A stretch of DNA of 64,000 bases, taken from Bombyx mori (Eukaryota; Arthropoda; Insecta; Lepidoptera; Bombycidae). The position numbers and the translations under genes were made by a program. The notes beneath the pieces were generated by a model. That model did not search any database. It saw only the letters and a program-made list of their open reading frames with translations, and was not told where the DNA came from. Within the stretch, counting starts at the first letter, position 1. Every line of letters begins with the position of its first letter. Positions 43,426 through 55,131 of the stretch are shown here, in pieces. The stretch spans positions 12,745,001 to 12,809,000 of the forward strand of contig NC_085119.1 in assembly GCF_030269925.1 (NCBI RefSeq). Direction: 5' to 3'.

Positions 43426-44910
43426 GAAATCATTTAATAGTAATCATCAATAATTTAGTAATTTAAAACTGTTTTTAAGTTGGCTCTAATGGTTAAATAG
43501 TGTTTGTTAATTCTTCTAGCTACAAACCTCTTTGTAATTACAGTCGCACAAACAGTAATGGCTCGAATATTGCTGCAGAATCTTCGTAGCATTGCACTCG
43601 GATTTGCATGCTAACAAGCACCTCCTTTCTTTATTAATTGCTACCGCTTTTACGGAATTTCTCCCTTTTTAACTTTGCAACTAACTTTTTTATAAATATT
43701 TTTTTACTTTATTACTGCTATATACACTAAAGTGCAGGGTATTTCTCAACTATGATCGAAATTCAATTTATTGAACCAATATCTTTTAAAGTTATTAGAT
43801 TTTAGGAATTATATGTCATTTAGTTGTTTACAAATAATTTAGTATATATTTACATATATTATACATAAAAATACTAACATGTCTGTCTTCGTTATAATAA
43901 TCTAACGTAGTCCAGTACCCGCATTCGTATAAGGCATTACCAAAGTCCATCAGGAATCGGTCATCACATCTTTATCGGCAACTATTTGCCTTAATCCAAA
44001 AAAAATTCTAAGATTTAATCACAAAATTGAGTAACAATATCGTCCGTTTGTTTTTCGTTAACATTGACTTCAATTATTCATTTACTAATTATTAATTCAT
44101 TTACTTCAACTCTAATTATTTATTTTTCAATTAACTGATTTATTAAAATAAATTACTTTTGGATTACATAGAAAGTCATCTGCTACGATGATACTCGCAA
44201 AGTTTTATAAATAAATATAAAAATTGTACATATTATGATGTAATATTGTTCCGAAAATTAATATAATTGAATACATTGTAGAACTCCTAATGATAATTCT
44301 AGATTACCGAAATTAATGTAAGGAGACCGCATTAGTGCCAACATATCTTTATTGGGATGGAATAAATAGGTCTACGATTACCAAAACCAATTTCTAGGTG
44401 ATACATAATGCGTATCATATATATCTGTATTATAATAGCTATAGTATTTTTATTTTATTTCCAGCTTTGAGAACGTCGTAAAAGCTTAGTCTTATTAGGC
44501 TAATGCCGACAAATAATGTCGTTCTTTATTCCTCTGTAATGATATTATCAGAATACCTTTAAGTCAGAAGAATGTTTTGGGAGTAGATAGAACTCATGGT
44601 GTTAAGTGATTACACACATTTAGATGATGAATGCATTCTCGATCTCATTATATGACCAAAAAGATCAAACTGAAAGCGTTTGCGGCTGAACCAAGCAAGG
44701 TGGTGGTAGCAATGCACCGTACCACCAGTGTAAGCACCGATCTTATAGTTAATAAAATGGACATTGTAGTATAATTAAACTTTTTAACACAGCTTGTAAT
44801 TTAGGTCCTAAAACTTGGTAATGTTTGTGTATTAAGATTTTTTTCTGCCATGACACTATTTTTCTTTCAAACCCAGCCGCCAAGAGCGATGCATCGACTT
44901 TATATTACGT
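43426..44910. other. AT-rich stretch, nothing recognised
   Basis: No feature supported. A weak Bm1-like word (CTCATGGTGTTAAGTGATTA) at about 44594 is too short to call. Confidence 0.4.
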
Positions 44911-45360
44911 TTTTTTTTATTGCTTAGGTGGGTAGACGAGCTGACGGCCCATCTGATATTAAGTGGTTACCAGGGGTCATAGACATCTACAATGTAAATG
45001 CCGCTACCCACCATGAGACATGGAGTTGTAAGGTCTCACTTTTAACAGTAAAACGGCTGCCCTGCCCTTCAAACCGAAACATCATTACTGCTTCACGACA
45101 GAAATGGGCAGGGCGGTGGTACCTACCCGTACGGAGTTACAAGACGTCCTGCCACCAGTAGGTAATTACGCAAATTATAATTTTTGCGGCTTTGATTTTT
45201 ATTATACGATGCTATTCCTTCACTGTGGACGTCAGTCGTTAACATTTGTTAAGTACGTATTGCATTGAAAAAAATTGGTACCTGCCGACGGGATTCGAAC
45301 ATCGATGCATCGCTACGTACGAATGCACCGGACGTCTTATCCTTTAGGCCACGATGACTT
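44911..45360 (-). mobile_element. Bm1 SINE, full length
   Basis: A tRNA-like head, linker, body and A tail of about 450 bp. On the minus strand the head carries an A-box TGGCCTAAAGG (45351-45341) and a B-box GTTCGAATC (45300-45292), both fitting the Pol III consensus. The linker and the body (complement of ACTGGTGGCAGGACG) follow, and the tail ends in AAGCAATAAAA. A possible 8-bp target duplication TTTATATT lies at 44899-44906 and 45370-45377. Confidence 0.9.
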
Positions 45361-45361
45361 C

Positions 45362-46413
45362 AATCTAATTTTATATTCAGTCCTTAATTTGTCATACAAA
45401 GACAAATACTCGTAAATATCTCAAAAACAATAAATACAATCTACGCTCATTTACCACAATGCAACAGGTGTGTTTCAACAATAGTTATTGGACGGCCACT
45501 GTGGATGAATGCTGCAGCTTAGGTAGTAAGCTTTGCTTAGGTTAGCTCTGTTAAGTAGTCAGCTCTGCTACGATATCAGATGGAGCGGTAGTAAAAAAGA
45601 AGCAAACGAGACTCTCTCAGAGCACTTCCCAAGGAAAACTAAGCGAAACGAAAGTTCTCACATGGAATGATATAATATATCAGACAGCTTAGTGCACAAC
45701 ATTCATAGTAGAGAGGTTAGAGAGTTGCAGGAAGATTCAAGAAGAAACTTAGAAGGTGTTACCAAATTGATAAACATAAATTAAACAAAGTACAGGAATG
45801 CGATTTAAATATTTATCCACATTTTTTTAACTTTGCTGGCCGATGTCGTTTAAAAATTTCATTTTGCGTCGAAAATCATCTGGTTAATTCATACAATTTT
45901 TCTTAATTCCGCCTGAATTTAATTGCAAGATCATTGCAGTGAAACTAATTTTACCTACAGAGCAAAATTAAACCAAAGCAATATTGCGAGTATAGTTCTG
46001 AGAATTACGTGCAAGAGGTCTCAGGCGCTTTACAGTAATAGAAGCGAGACGCCACTCATCTTGAATTTGATTACAGGATTATAGTCAAGCCTTTTAATCC
46101 TGTCTAATTGAATTTTAATGGAATAAACATTTGCGTAAAATATAAAATCGAATAAAGGATCAACAATAATATTATTATTCATTTGCACTAATTATAATTA
46201 TGAGCCTTTATTATTTATCCTACTACTGTGCCAATGAATATTTCTGACTGAGATTTTTTTTGCGTTTGGAAAAAAAATGGAATCCAAAATGAATTACCAT
46301 TATCAATTATTTTTGATCCATGTTATTGGACCTAATTGTATATAATCATGTTAATTACGATCAATGTAATGTTGTATGTAATTCATCTTCAAATTATTCT
46401 CGAATTCAATTCA
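45362..46413. other. AT-rich stretch with decayed family T fragment
   Basis: About 45485-45650 (minus) retains CTCTCTCAGAGCACTTCCCA and other words in family T order. The rest is unassigned. Confidence 0.4.
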
Positions 46414-46668
46414 TACTGATAGTAGGACTTCTTGTGAGTCCACACCTGTAGGTACTACCCTACCTATTTCTACGGTGAAGTAGTAATGCGTTTCGGCATG
46501 AATGTTTGGTAGAGTAGTTGTACTGTAAGAACTGAAAATTTAGAACTCATGACGTCACTAAGTGCTAAGCTCCATTTGCGTGATTGATATCTATGGGCTC
46601 CGGTAACTAGTTAACTCCAGGTGGGTCGTGATCTCGTCAGCCCGTTTTAGCAATAAATAAAAAATCTT
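46414..46668 (+). mobile_element. Bm1-like SINE, headless, diverged
   Basis: Starts ACTGATAGTAGG (46415), the common headless boundary, and ends TTTTAGCAATAAATAAAAAA. Many substitutions indicate an old insertion. Confidence 0.78.
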
Positions 46669-47683
46669 TTTGAGATTAATATAACAAGTTCCGTTGTGTA
46701 GGGCGCTTTTGTTATCATACGCCCGTTTGTGAGCTCGCATGGACGGGCGAACAAAGAAGATTATTTTTATTGCACTCTAAAAGGTGCAACGGACCGTATA
46801 TGTGTGGAATTGAGAGTAAAATCGATATGGCCTGGGTCGAGTTTTCACGTGGAATAAAGCTGAGAATAGATTTGTTGGGGGCTTGAGGAAATATAATGAT
46901 AATACATAAAAAAGGTTATAAATTTTAAAAACAAAAAGAAATCTAGAAGTCTTTTTTCGGCAAAGCCAAGTAGAAAATACTCAGAGTCCTCAAGAGTCAA
47001 TAGTATGGTTATATCTATTATTGTCTCGAAGCAAAGTTTAAGGCACATGGACGGGATGATGAGCAATTCAATACATTAAGTAAAAATTTCCCGAAACAGA
47101 AATATATAGAAAAATCTCAGAGCTATCATGAAGGGCTCACAAATTAAGGGGCATTAAAATTAATCTATGTAGGTACAAATATTAATTTGTAATGCTAACA
47201 CCCTTATCAAAGACATTTGAGCATCTAACCCTCGAAACCCTTAGTAGGCCGGCTTGTGGTGGACAAAGCCAGCTTACGCAAGACTGGGGCCACAATGCTA
47301 TTCACACGAATTTCTCACAAAATCCCCTCTGTCACATAAAGTGCACTATTATTCATACAGTGGGTAGTAACCTAGTTCAAGTGACATACATACATCTTGA
47401 GAATGATAAATCGAACATTCTAGAGCTCCTTTTAAAATGAATTTTAAAAACACGTTTTAGTGTAACGTGTGAGATATATTATATTTTTTTTGTCCTTGAC
47501 TTCGCTGGAGCAGATTCTGCTTAATTTACTTCCATTGATAATCGATTTACTAAAAATTTAGTATCAGTTGCTTGTAGACTCTAATAGTTATGTCACTTAG
47601 CAAAGAAACCACATACACATATTGTTTAAAACTGACCTATGTATGTGTTTTTCTTATATCATTTTTTTATATCATCATATCTT
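46669..47683. other. Unique stretch, nothing recognised
   Basis: No feature supported. Confidence 0.4.
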
Positions 47684-47900
47684 GCTGGTAGTATCTTGTG
47701 AATCTGCACGGATAGGACTTGCCACCCTGCCTATTTTTGTCCTAAAGCAGTAATGCATTTCAGTTTGAATGATGGGGCAGCCGTTGTACTATAAAGACTG
47801 AGCAGTGATGTTTCAAGTTGGGTGACGGCATTTACGTTCTAAATGTCTGTGGGTCTCCGACGTAATAACAAACGAGCCGTGAGCTTCGATCATCAAACGA
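47684..47900 (+). mobile_element. Bm1-like SINE, headless, strongly diverged
   Basis: GCTGGTAGTATCTTGTGAATC to the AAACGAGCCGTGAGCT region. Order and spacing match the body, but the tail is degraded. Confidence 0.7.
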
Positions 47901-47919
47901 ACCTATAACAGAGCTTAAA

Positions 47920-48158
47920 ACTGGTGGTAGGACCTCTTGTGAGTTTGCACGGGTAAGTACCACCACCCCGCTTATTTCTGCCGTGAAGCAGTAATTCGTT
48001 TCGGTTTGAAGGGTGGGGCAGCCGTTGTAACTATACTGAGACCTTAGAACTTATATCTCAAGGTGGTTGGCGCATTTACGTTGTAGATGTCTATGGGCTC
48101 CTGTAACTACTTAACATCAGGTGGGCTGTGAGCTCGTCCAACTATCTAGGCAAAAAAA
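47920..48158 (+). mobile_element. Bm1-like SINE, headless
   Basis: ACTGGTGGTAGGACCTCTTG to TATCTAGGCAAAAAAAG, 20 bp after the previous diverged copy and in the same orientation. Much better preserved, so it is a separate and younger insertion. Confidence 0.87.
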
Positions 48159-50096
48159 GAACCCTAAACTAGAACACTTTGTTGCTGAACTTGATCAGGA
48201 TCTTTTTAATAGCAATGAATCTAGTCATACCCGGTCGCGTCTACAACAGTACAACTTAAAACCGATTATCCGGAAATAGCAACTTATAACCTAATTCAAC
48301 AAACGGAATTGCGCGCTTTGTAAACTATTTCAGAGACTGTTATTAAACCGGCAGCAGAGAGAGACAAATGAAATCTTATATTGCAACTTTGATTAAAAGC
48401 ACGGCAGGATGCAGCGGCGCGCGCCGTCTCGTTATTTTCAGCGTAAAAATTGTTATTGCCAACATTTTTATAAATTTTTGCATCCGCACCGAAACGTTCC
48501 CCGGGACGAAATGAATCCGAGTCTAAGTGAAGGATGTGTTTGAATGAATTTTTTATTGCAGTTTTTCTTGTTTATATTTTAATGAAAACACTTTGAGGGC
48601 TTTCAGTTTTTATTCAAAGACTGTTTATGTTTTTTTTTTAAGAATATAGTTACTGTATCCACTCACGGCCAGCATTTTAAGAGAATATTGCTTTGAAAAG
48701 TCACTATCAGTATCCGTCCGTGACGGTGACATCTTGCACGGAAAACCATCTTTAAGTACTTTTTTGTTGATAAAAAACAAAATTTTAAAAAATATGGAAA
48801 ATTTCAATATAATCGAAGCCAATTAATTAATAATTAAGTGCTACCATGAAAAACTAGAAAGCTGCTGGTAAGATCTTAAAAACATTTAAATTTGACTACC
48901 TACACCAAAAGCACCATATCATCTAAATCGGTGCATTTAAAAAAAGTTTTGAAGCAAGAGACAGAAAAGCAGTCCAATTGAATATCATGTTTTTTTGTGG
49001 TCGGTTAAACATCTATGTAACAGCCAACTTATGAGAATGAATAATTGCTACGTAGTATAAATAGGCACAATGAAAATATTAAACCCATAATGACTCAAGA
49101 GAGTTTTTATCACCGACATTTTGGCTTCTTTTAATTTCTAGGGAGTTAATGTTATTTTAAAACAACAGTTATTTCACATTTATAAGGCATCGCAAGCTTA
49201 CCACTCTTCATTTTATTTCTTTATTTCCACTTCGTTAGTAAAGAAATTATACAGGAAATGACATTGATGGGAAATTATTTACACCTGGGCTCTCGAGGTA
49301 CAGAATATCGAATAACAAGCTGTTGCTTAGCAACGCCCTACTGATCACAACACTTCAGCTTCGTAAAAAAAAGAGTAAAATTTTAACCGAAGATCTAAGA
49401 ATTTTTTTTAATCCGTTCTTTTATTATGATTATTTCTTAGTTTGATAAAATACATACGTGTAATCATGAACTTTGTAAGACTGACTTAGACTTATTCTAC
49501 ATGAATTCAGAGATGTTGAATCAGCTTTATTCTACTACTAACAACTGGTGGTTTCCTTCTGGAATAAAAAAAAGCTATTCAAACAATCAAAAGCAAATCA
49601 AAATGTTTATGATATACTTATGGTATACCTTTATGCATAATAAAACCAAAGTGGTGACACAAAAACGCAAAATCCTATAAAATTCGATTTATTTAGGACT
49701 CATACATCAATATTCCCAAAAATTTTAACAACCAACAACTATTTCTAAATGTAACTATTTGACGTATGAAATTTCCCCTCAGAATATATTTGAAAACTTG
49801 GCACAGGGATTTCGCAGTGGTGAATGCAATTTGCTTAGTAGTAACCTCTTTACCGCCCCTAACTGGCAGGAGGGAAAACGGGACGAATTTCTCGAGGGAT
49901 TTCTCATTTCAAGCTCAATTTAAAAATTTGTCTACTAACGCTTTATTATTTATTTTAAGTTTTATAACATTAAACTTTCTGCTAAGCTTGATCTTGGCAG
50001 CAAGGGCGCTCAATTAAACCACGGACTATGGACTGTCTACATACTTTTTGACATATTCAAATGTCATTTCATAACAAAAAAATTGTAAATAATACT
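48159..50096. other. Long unique stretch, nothing recognised
   Basis: About 48390-48510 is GC-richer than its neighbours and non-repetitive within this window (GCGGCGCGCGCCGTCTCG). The frame at 49766-50017 (83 codons) has a hydrophobic end but no domain I know. Confidence 0.4.
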
Positions 50097-50480
50097 GATA
50101 ATAGTTTTAAATTTCGCCCAGGTAGGGGGGTTTTTTCAAGGCCCATTCCGTACCCCCGTAACGACCGATTGGTGGCATATCACATTAGTCACCTTCGTAT
50201 CAAGCTGATTCTGCTCCAACGGGGTATTCCTGAATATCATATCTACCGCCTGGACGATCTGACAGGCCACTGTACCGAAACGGCCGATATGGTATTGTCG
50301 CTTCGCTTCAACGACTACTCCTTCTGAGGGTTTTTGAAGTGAGCTGCGTGTTTGGTTGCAGTGTTGATCGCAGTAACCCCTCTACCTCTCCTCGGGCGAG
50401 TAATTGGCTGCTACCATCTTTGCAGCTGCGCATATCTTAGGCGCTTTCTCGGCGCGGGGCCATGTGGTCCGGGCCAAAAA
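50097..50480 (+). mobile_element. LINE family U fragment
   Basis: Words such as CGGGGTATTCCTGAATATC, the CTGTACCGAAACGGCCGA stretch and GCAGTGTTGATCGCAGTAAC align in order with 54160-54350. One frame reads HCTETADM, like the end of a LINE ORF2 Cys/His motif. Broken and diverged. Confidence 0.55.
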
Positions 50481-50717
50481 AAAAGCTACCCCCATTACCC
50501 TACCTGTCGATGTCCTAATTTTTGGTAGACCGGTAAATATATAAAAGAGTGGACTGTAACACTGCAAGTATAATATTGGTTCAATTTATACAAGAAGTAA
50601 CAAACACGGGTCGCGGGTCGCGTTGCTGTGTGCAGTGAAGAAGGCGCATGACAGAAGTGTAGCCCCGCATCGCTATCTTGCTCCCGGCGCCTGAGCCTCG
50701 CAACGTCGATGTTCGTG

Positions 50718-50790
50718 CACTGCCTATTTCTGTAGTGAAGCAGTTATGTGTTCCGATTTGAAAGGTAGGATAGCTATTATACAACGCTAT
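50718..50790 (+). mobile_element. Bm1-like SINE fragment, decayed
   Basis: CTGCCTATTTCTGTAGTGAA to GATAGCTATTATAC matches the central body only. Confidence 0.5.
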
Positions 50791-50809
50791 TTACGTCAAT
50801 CTCGGTGGT

Positions 50810-51050
50810 ATGGACATTTAATGGATATGTGATGAGACGAAATGAAAATAAGGTTTGGTAAGAGAGTGTTAACTATGAATGTGGAAGAATATAGAGGAAA
50901 AGGTAGACCTAAGAATAAATGGATGGATTGCGTGAAAGACGATATCTGTAAGAGGGAAGTGAGCGAAGAAATGTTATATTATGATAGAAGAGTATGGAAG
51001 GAAAAAACATGTTGCGCCGACCCCAAGTGACTGAGAGAAGGGCAGAAGAA
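50810..51050 (+). pseudogene. LINE reverse transcriptase C-terminus
   Basis: The frame at 50842-51030 reads MKIRFGKRVLTMNVEEYRGK, then RPKNKWMDCVKDDICKREVS and ends VWKEKTCCADPK-stop. This is the terminal part of an RTE-type ORF2. The open frame is complete to its stop, so the fragment is younger than many here. The upstream RT domain is absent (5' truncation). Confidence 0.7.
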
Positions 51051-51549
51051 TGAATTTACGTCAGTCTCAATCAGTACAACTGATTCTAGAATAATCTTGA
51101 GTGAAAATATGAGTAATGGAAGCAATAAATGGAAGTATATATTCCTTCGAATGTCATGGAGCACATGTGTCAATTTTCAAAGGGTTCAGAGAAGCCATCT
51201 TTTGTAGTCAATCCGGCAAAAGGTTATAAATTAGTTCCCTAACCTTTATCAAATGAATGGGGCATTCATCCAAAACGCTTAACGCGGAATATAGCGTTTA
51301 ATTTTATTATTTTACCCTTCATACTCACTAATATATGTAACATAATAATATCTTTTATACAATTACAATAAACAAAATACAATTTTATTTGATTTAATTT
51401 GGGAAGCTCAGAATGTTTTTCCGTTTGAACTTGTAGAGTTAACATTTAAAAGTCTTGTTTACACAGATGTTATGAAAACAAGACAATTTTTATTGTATAA
51501 AATTAGATACGATATTTAGAGAGATAGAGATAGAGACGATATTTTTTCG
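51051..51549. other. AT-rich stretch, nothing recognised
   Basis: A GAGATAGAGA run at about 51520 is low complexity. Confidence 0.4.
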
Positions 51550-51700
51550 ACCTTTTGGATTTACGTATTTTTTCAGGCCTTCCAGTTTCGCCACGACGGG
51601 TGAGCAAGCGTGGACTCAGCCTAGAGGGGCGGAATTCGCTCGCCGAAAGATCTGGCGGGAAACTCAGCGGGTCGATTCTCTCTGTTAAGTTTCATGACGA
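51550..51700 (-). repeat. Family H-like fragment, copy g, inverted
   Basis: AAGATCTGGCGGGAAACTCA, then a GCGGGTCGA stretch, matches the complement of the family H core. The flanks differ, so this may be a related subfamily. Confidence 0.5.
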
Positions 51701-52304
51701 ACTCTTCAATGAGTTCCCCATGTACGGTTATAGGGCCTCTATTGCTGCACCTAGTGTTAGAACGGCAACCGTTTAATAAAAGTGGAAGTGAATTAAAAGC
51801 TCCTAATTTTTTAAACTTAATCACCCTGCACCAGATAAACCCAACCAACTTAGTAAATATATTCATAGAACAAATTACGATCCAAGAAAGCATCAACTGC
51901 ATCTAAAAATAATATTGACGTTCAAAATTCCCGCCGTAAAAAATGTGATCCATAAAATCGAATGCTAATTCAATCTTTCGATTACATTAGATTTATCTAT
52001 TAGCAAATAAGGCTGTCCCGTCGCGAGTTAGCTGTACCAGTGATCCGTGAAAACGTATAGCGATAACCTTTCACTGTCGCACAAAGGACGCACTCAGCCG
52101 AGAGCGGACAAAATTGATTTTTGCTCATATCGAGACCGGCCCCTATGAAAACTCCGAACTTTACGCTGTTTTGAAATAGATTTGGAAAACAACGAATTTG
52201 TTACTACATATTTTGTGGTGTACGAAAAATTGAATGCATAAAGGTATTAAGTTTGGTTTATTTTATACTAGATTCGTGTGAAATATTAAAAATAATAGGT
52301 TTTC
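51701..52304. other. Unique stretch, nothing recognised
   Basis: No feature supported. Confidence 0.4.
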
Positions 52305-52550
52305 ACTGGTGGTAGGACCTCTTGTGAGTCCGCGCGGGTAGTTACCACCACGCCTATTTCTGCCGTGAAGCAGTAATGCGTTTCGGCTTGAAGGGTGGGG
52401 CAGCCGTTGTAACTATACTGAGACCTTACAACTTATATCTCAAGGTGGGTGGCGCATTTGCGTTGTAAATGTCTATGGGTTCCAGTAACCACTTAGCACC
52501 AGGTGGGCTGTGAGCTCGTCCACCCACCGAAGCAATAAAAATAAAAACTT
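52305..52550 (+). mobile_element. Bm1-like SINE, headless
   Basis: ACTGGTGGTAGGACCTCTTG at 52305 to CGAAGCAATAAAAATAAAAA. The second hairpin arm is TACCACCA as usual, with TAGT before it. Confidence 0.88.
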
Positions 52551-52639
52551 TACGACAAAAATAAGCAGAATAGTTATTACCTACCCGTACCTCCGACCGA
52601 CCTCTCAATACGCCTAACAGTAACTATCAATGCTTTCAA

Positions 52640-52850
52640 TCATTAGTGGTTACCAATTTCACGATGGTCACCGTCCTTCGATAGTGCGACGAGCGAACTA
52701 ACCCATAAACACAATCCACTGACTTTTTCGCGGGATATTCTCACTGAGCCGTGATTCTGATCCAGAGGTAGATTCTGCGTAACACGTCTCTTGCAAGGGC
52801 GAGTGCTAGCAAACTCTCTCAGGTTAAGTCCGTAAGCTTAACTACCCGTC
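52640..52850 (+). repeat. Family H repeat, copy e, 3' end replaced
   Basis: A diverged family H core (TAGATTCTGCGTAACACG, a TTGCAAGGGC block) that stops at AACTACCCGTC. The terminal hairpin and A tail are missing, and a Bm1 head follows directly. Confidence 0.65.
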
Positions 52851-52851
52851 C

Positions 52852-53050
52852 CAGTAATTGCGCAAATTGTAATTTTGCGGGTTTGATTTTTATTACACGA
52901 TGTTATTCTTTCACCGTGGAAGTCGATCGTGAATATTTGCTAAGTACGTATTTCATTAGAAAAATTGGTACCCATCTGCGGGATTCGAACACTGTTGCAT
53001 CGCTAGATACGAAGGCACCGGACGTCTTATCCTTTAGGGCACGACGACTT
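52852..53050 (-). mobile_element. Bm1 head and linker only
   Basis: The complement of the Bm1 tRNA-like head and linker. The B-box GTTCGAATC is intact; the A-box is changed to TGCCCTAAAGG. The SINE body and tail are absent at the left, which abuts family H copy e. A SINE lacking its 3' end cannot have inserted this way, so a later deletion or recombination is likely. Confidence 0.8.
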
Positions 53051-53498
53051 CAAATGTATGTTTGTTATACAATAGTTGAGACTTTAATCTCACGTCTCAA
53101 GCTTTATTTACCTATCCATGTAACACTAGCATTACCTTTATAATAAGAGCACATTATTTGTTAATATTTTTTTGTAACTTTTACAGTAGGTATCTAAAAT
53201 CGTTCAGGGTACCACAAAGCCACTTTTTACACAAGCCGGTTCAATTTAACAGTCGGAATACAGAAAAGGCCGCTTCTGTTCCGAAACAAAGTTATCAACG
53301 CGTTTTTTTTTTTTTTTTTACAAACGCAAAAGGACGAAGCGAAAATAAATTTCAAATGGTTTTGACAGTTTCCAAATCCAATTTTCGGTAGTCTTTCGAA
53401 AACGTAAATGAGAATTCTTTGGTATTATAAATTTATGTAATCTAAATAATTATGGCAAATATGTAACAGTTTGGCAATAAACATAATTTTAATAAATT
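53051..53498. other. Unique stretch, nothing recognised
   Basis: Contains a 17-base T run near 53300 and no gene. Confidence 0.4.
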
Positions 53499-53568
53499 AC
53501 TGCCGTGAAGCAGTCATGCGTTCCGGTTCGAGGGGTGTCATGTATGTGCTTCAGTAACCACTTAAAAC
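53499..53568 (+). mobile_element. Bm1-like SINE, two joined fragments
   Basis: CTGCCGTGAAGCAGTCATGC joined by deletion to a CTTCAGTAACCACTTAA stretch. Only about 70 bp remain. Confidence 0.55.
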
Positions 53569-53764
53569 TTTTATTTTTATTTTGGTTAGTAGGCCTAACC
53601 TTATACGAGGTGTCTGCACTTAGGGGCGCAATGGTATATCTTGGATTTGATGATCTGCTAATGTTGGAAGGAGACCGCGGGTTTATGAATGTTTTTAGGG
53701 CCCCATCCACCAAACCAATCCTCTTGAATTCTCTCACCCGACGTCCGATCTCACCCGAGGTCTG
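53569..53764. other. Unassigned segment before family U
   Basis: Moderately GC-rich. The minus strand is open for 110 codons (53489-53821) with no domain I know. It may be part of the family U element or another repeat. Confidence 0.3.
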
Positions 53765-54545
53765 AACCCAGTGGTTCCCGTGATCAACACTACAATCAGA
53801 CTCGCAGCGCCACACTGTCATGCCCGACGAGTCTTCGAGGCGATAGACGACGACCCCATGACAGCCCGCCAGGCCGATCCAGCCGGTGCTTATGGTGTCC
53901 CAGAATACCCCGCTAAACTAGAACCAGCCTGCGGCGGTAGAATGAGAGAGGCAGAACGCTTCCCTCTCCGCACCGACCCATCGCCGTCGTGCCGGGGGCT
54001 TGAGGAGACAGTACGAGTGGACCTCCTGGCCCCTGTAGGAGGCGGCTTTCCCTTGGTGAAGGTCATGAGGTGACCAGAGGGGGTACCAGCACTCTATCGC
54101 GCTGCTCTGGAGTGATCTTACTACTGTTATCAAAAGATCAACCAGTTGGCGATGTATCACGTCCTCACCCGGAAGGCTTGTTCTTGTCCAGGGGGTATTC
54201 CGGGACACCAGCGGCACCGACTGAGTGGCCTGACAGACTGCCGTACAGAGACGGCCGACGCTGCGAGGTAACTCGAAGACTCTGCCATCCGGGCGTCCTT
54301 GGGATGAGCTGCTGTCTGGACGCAGTGTTCATCGCGATAACCCCCTTACCTCACCTGGGTTTTGACCTCAGAGGGATCGGACGCTTGGACGAGAGTGCAG
54401 GGGAGTCGTTTAGTGGGTAGGCCCCTAAATTCTATCCCTTGGGCCCGCGGTCCGCTCTCAGCATCTGCAAACCAGTCCCTCATACCCCGCGCGTTCCCTA
54501 GTCGCGTGGAGATAGAAAACGGCGCTCGGTAAAAAAAAAAAAAGT
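53765..54545 (+). mobile_element. LINE family U, longest copy
   Basis: A GC-rich block ending in GAGTCGTTTAGTGGG, CTTGGGCCCGCGG and CGCGCGTTCCCTAGTCGCG plus an A run, shared with 35391-35632. Its middle (54160-54350) is shared with 50097-50480. Frames of 100-116 codons exist, but none reads as a whole domain. I infer the end of a LINE ORF2 plus 3' UTR; the clade is not determined. Confidence 0.6.
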
Positions 54546-54772
54546 GTGGTGGTACCTACACGCGTATTTTATTGTTTACAGGTTCAATTTTTATTGTGTG
54601 ATGTTATTCCTCTCGCCGTGGAAGTAATTCGTGAATATCTGTTAAGTTTGTACGTATTTCAGTAAAAAAAACTGGTACTGACCTTCGAAATCCGAACACC
54701 GGCACAGTAAAGTTGCAATGGTCGATAATGCACCGGCCGTTTTAACCTTTACGCCACGAGACTTTGAGCCTT
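54546..54772 (-). mobile_element. Bm1 head, linker and part of body, diverged
   Basis: The complement of the Bm1 head (CCACGAGACTTTG at the right end), linker and a scrap of body (GTGGTGGTACCTACACGCG) next to the family U A tail. The 3' two thirds are missing and the A- and B-boxes are mutated. Confidence 0.65.
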
Positions 54773-54832
54773 ATTATAATTCGCTTTGTTTGTTGTAATT
54801 TACAGAAATGAAATAATTTGTTTTATTGTTTA

Positions 54833-55131
54833 CTAGCTGACCTGGCAGACTTCGTAGTGCCTCAATCGATAAATAAAAGTCCCAAACTTTTGTATAAAAC
54901 AAACATAAAAAAAAAAACAAAGGGAATGCCACCGACAGAGGACACATCAAAGGAAAAACAAAATTGTTTGTTTTTATATAATATAATTCCGAGCATTTTC
55001 ATATTTACTCACCTATGAAACCTTCTCTGAACTTCCACGAATAATTCAAGACCAAAATTAGCCAAATCGGTCCTCCGTTCTCGAGTTTTAGCGAGACTAA
55101 CGAACAGCAATTCATTTTTTATATATATAGA
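54833..55131 (-). mobile_element. Helitron-like element (family C), copy 2
   Basis: The inverted counterpart of 39299-39586. On the minus strand it begins TCTATATATATAAAAAATGA and ends GGTCAGCTAG before a T. Small A-run and T-run length differences separate the two copies. Confidence 0.65.

Noticed and set aside
44594..44640. Another Bm1 remnant
   Set aside because: Only about 20 matching bases; too little to separate from chance.
45241..45360. A tRNA gene (A-box and B-box on the minus strand)
   Set aside because: The boxes belong to a Bm1 SINE head. The sequence continues into the SINE linker and body, and the tRNA cloverleaf is not maintained.
53771..54420. GC-rich frames of 100 and 116 codons as host exons
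   Set aside because: The same sequence recurs at 35391 and 50097 and ends in an A tail, so it is repeat family U.
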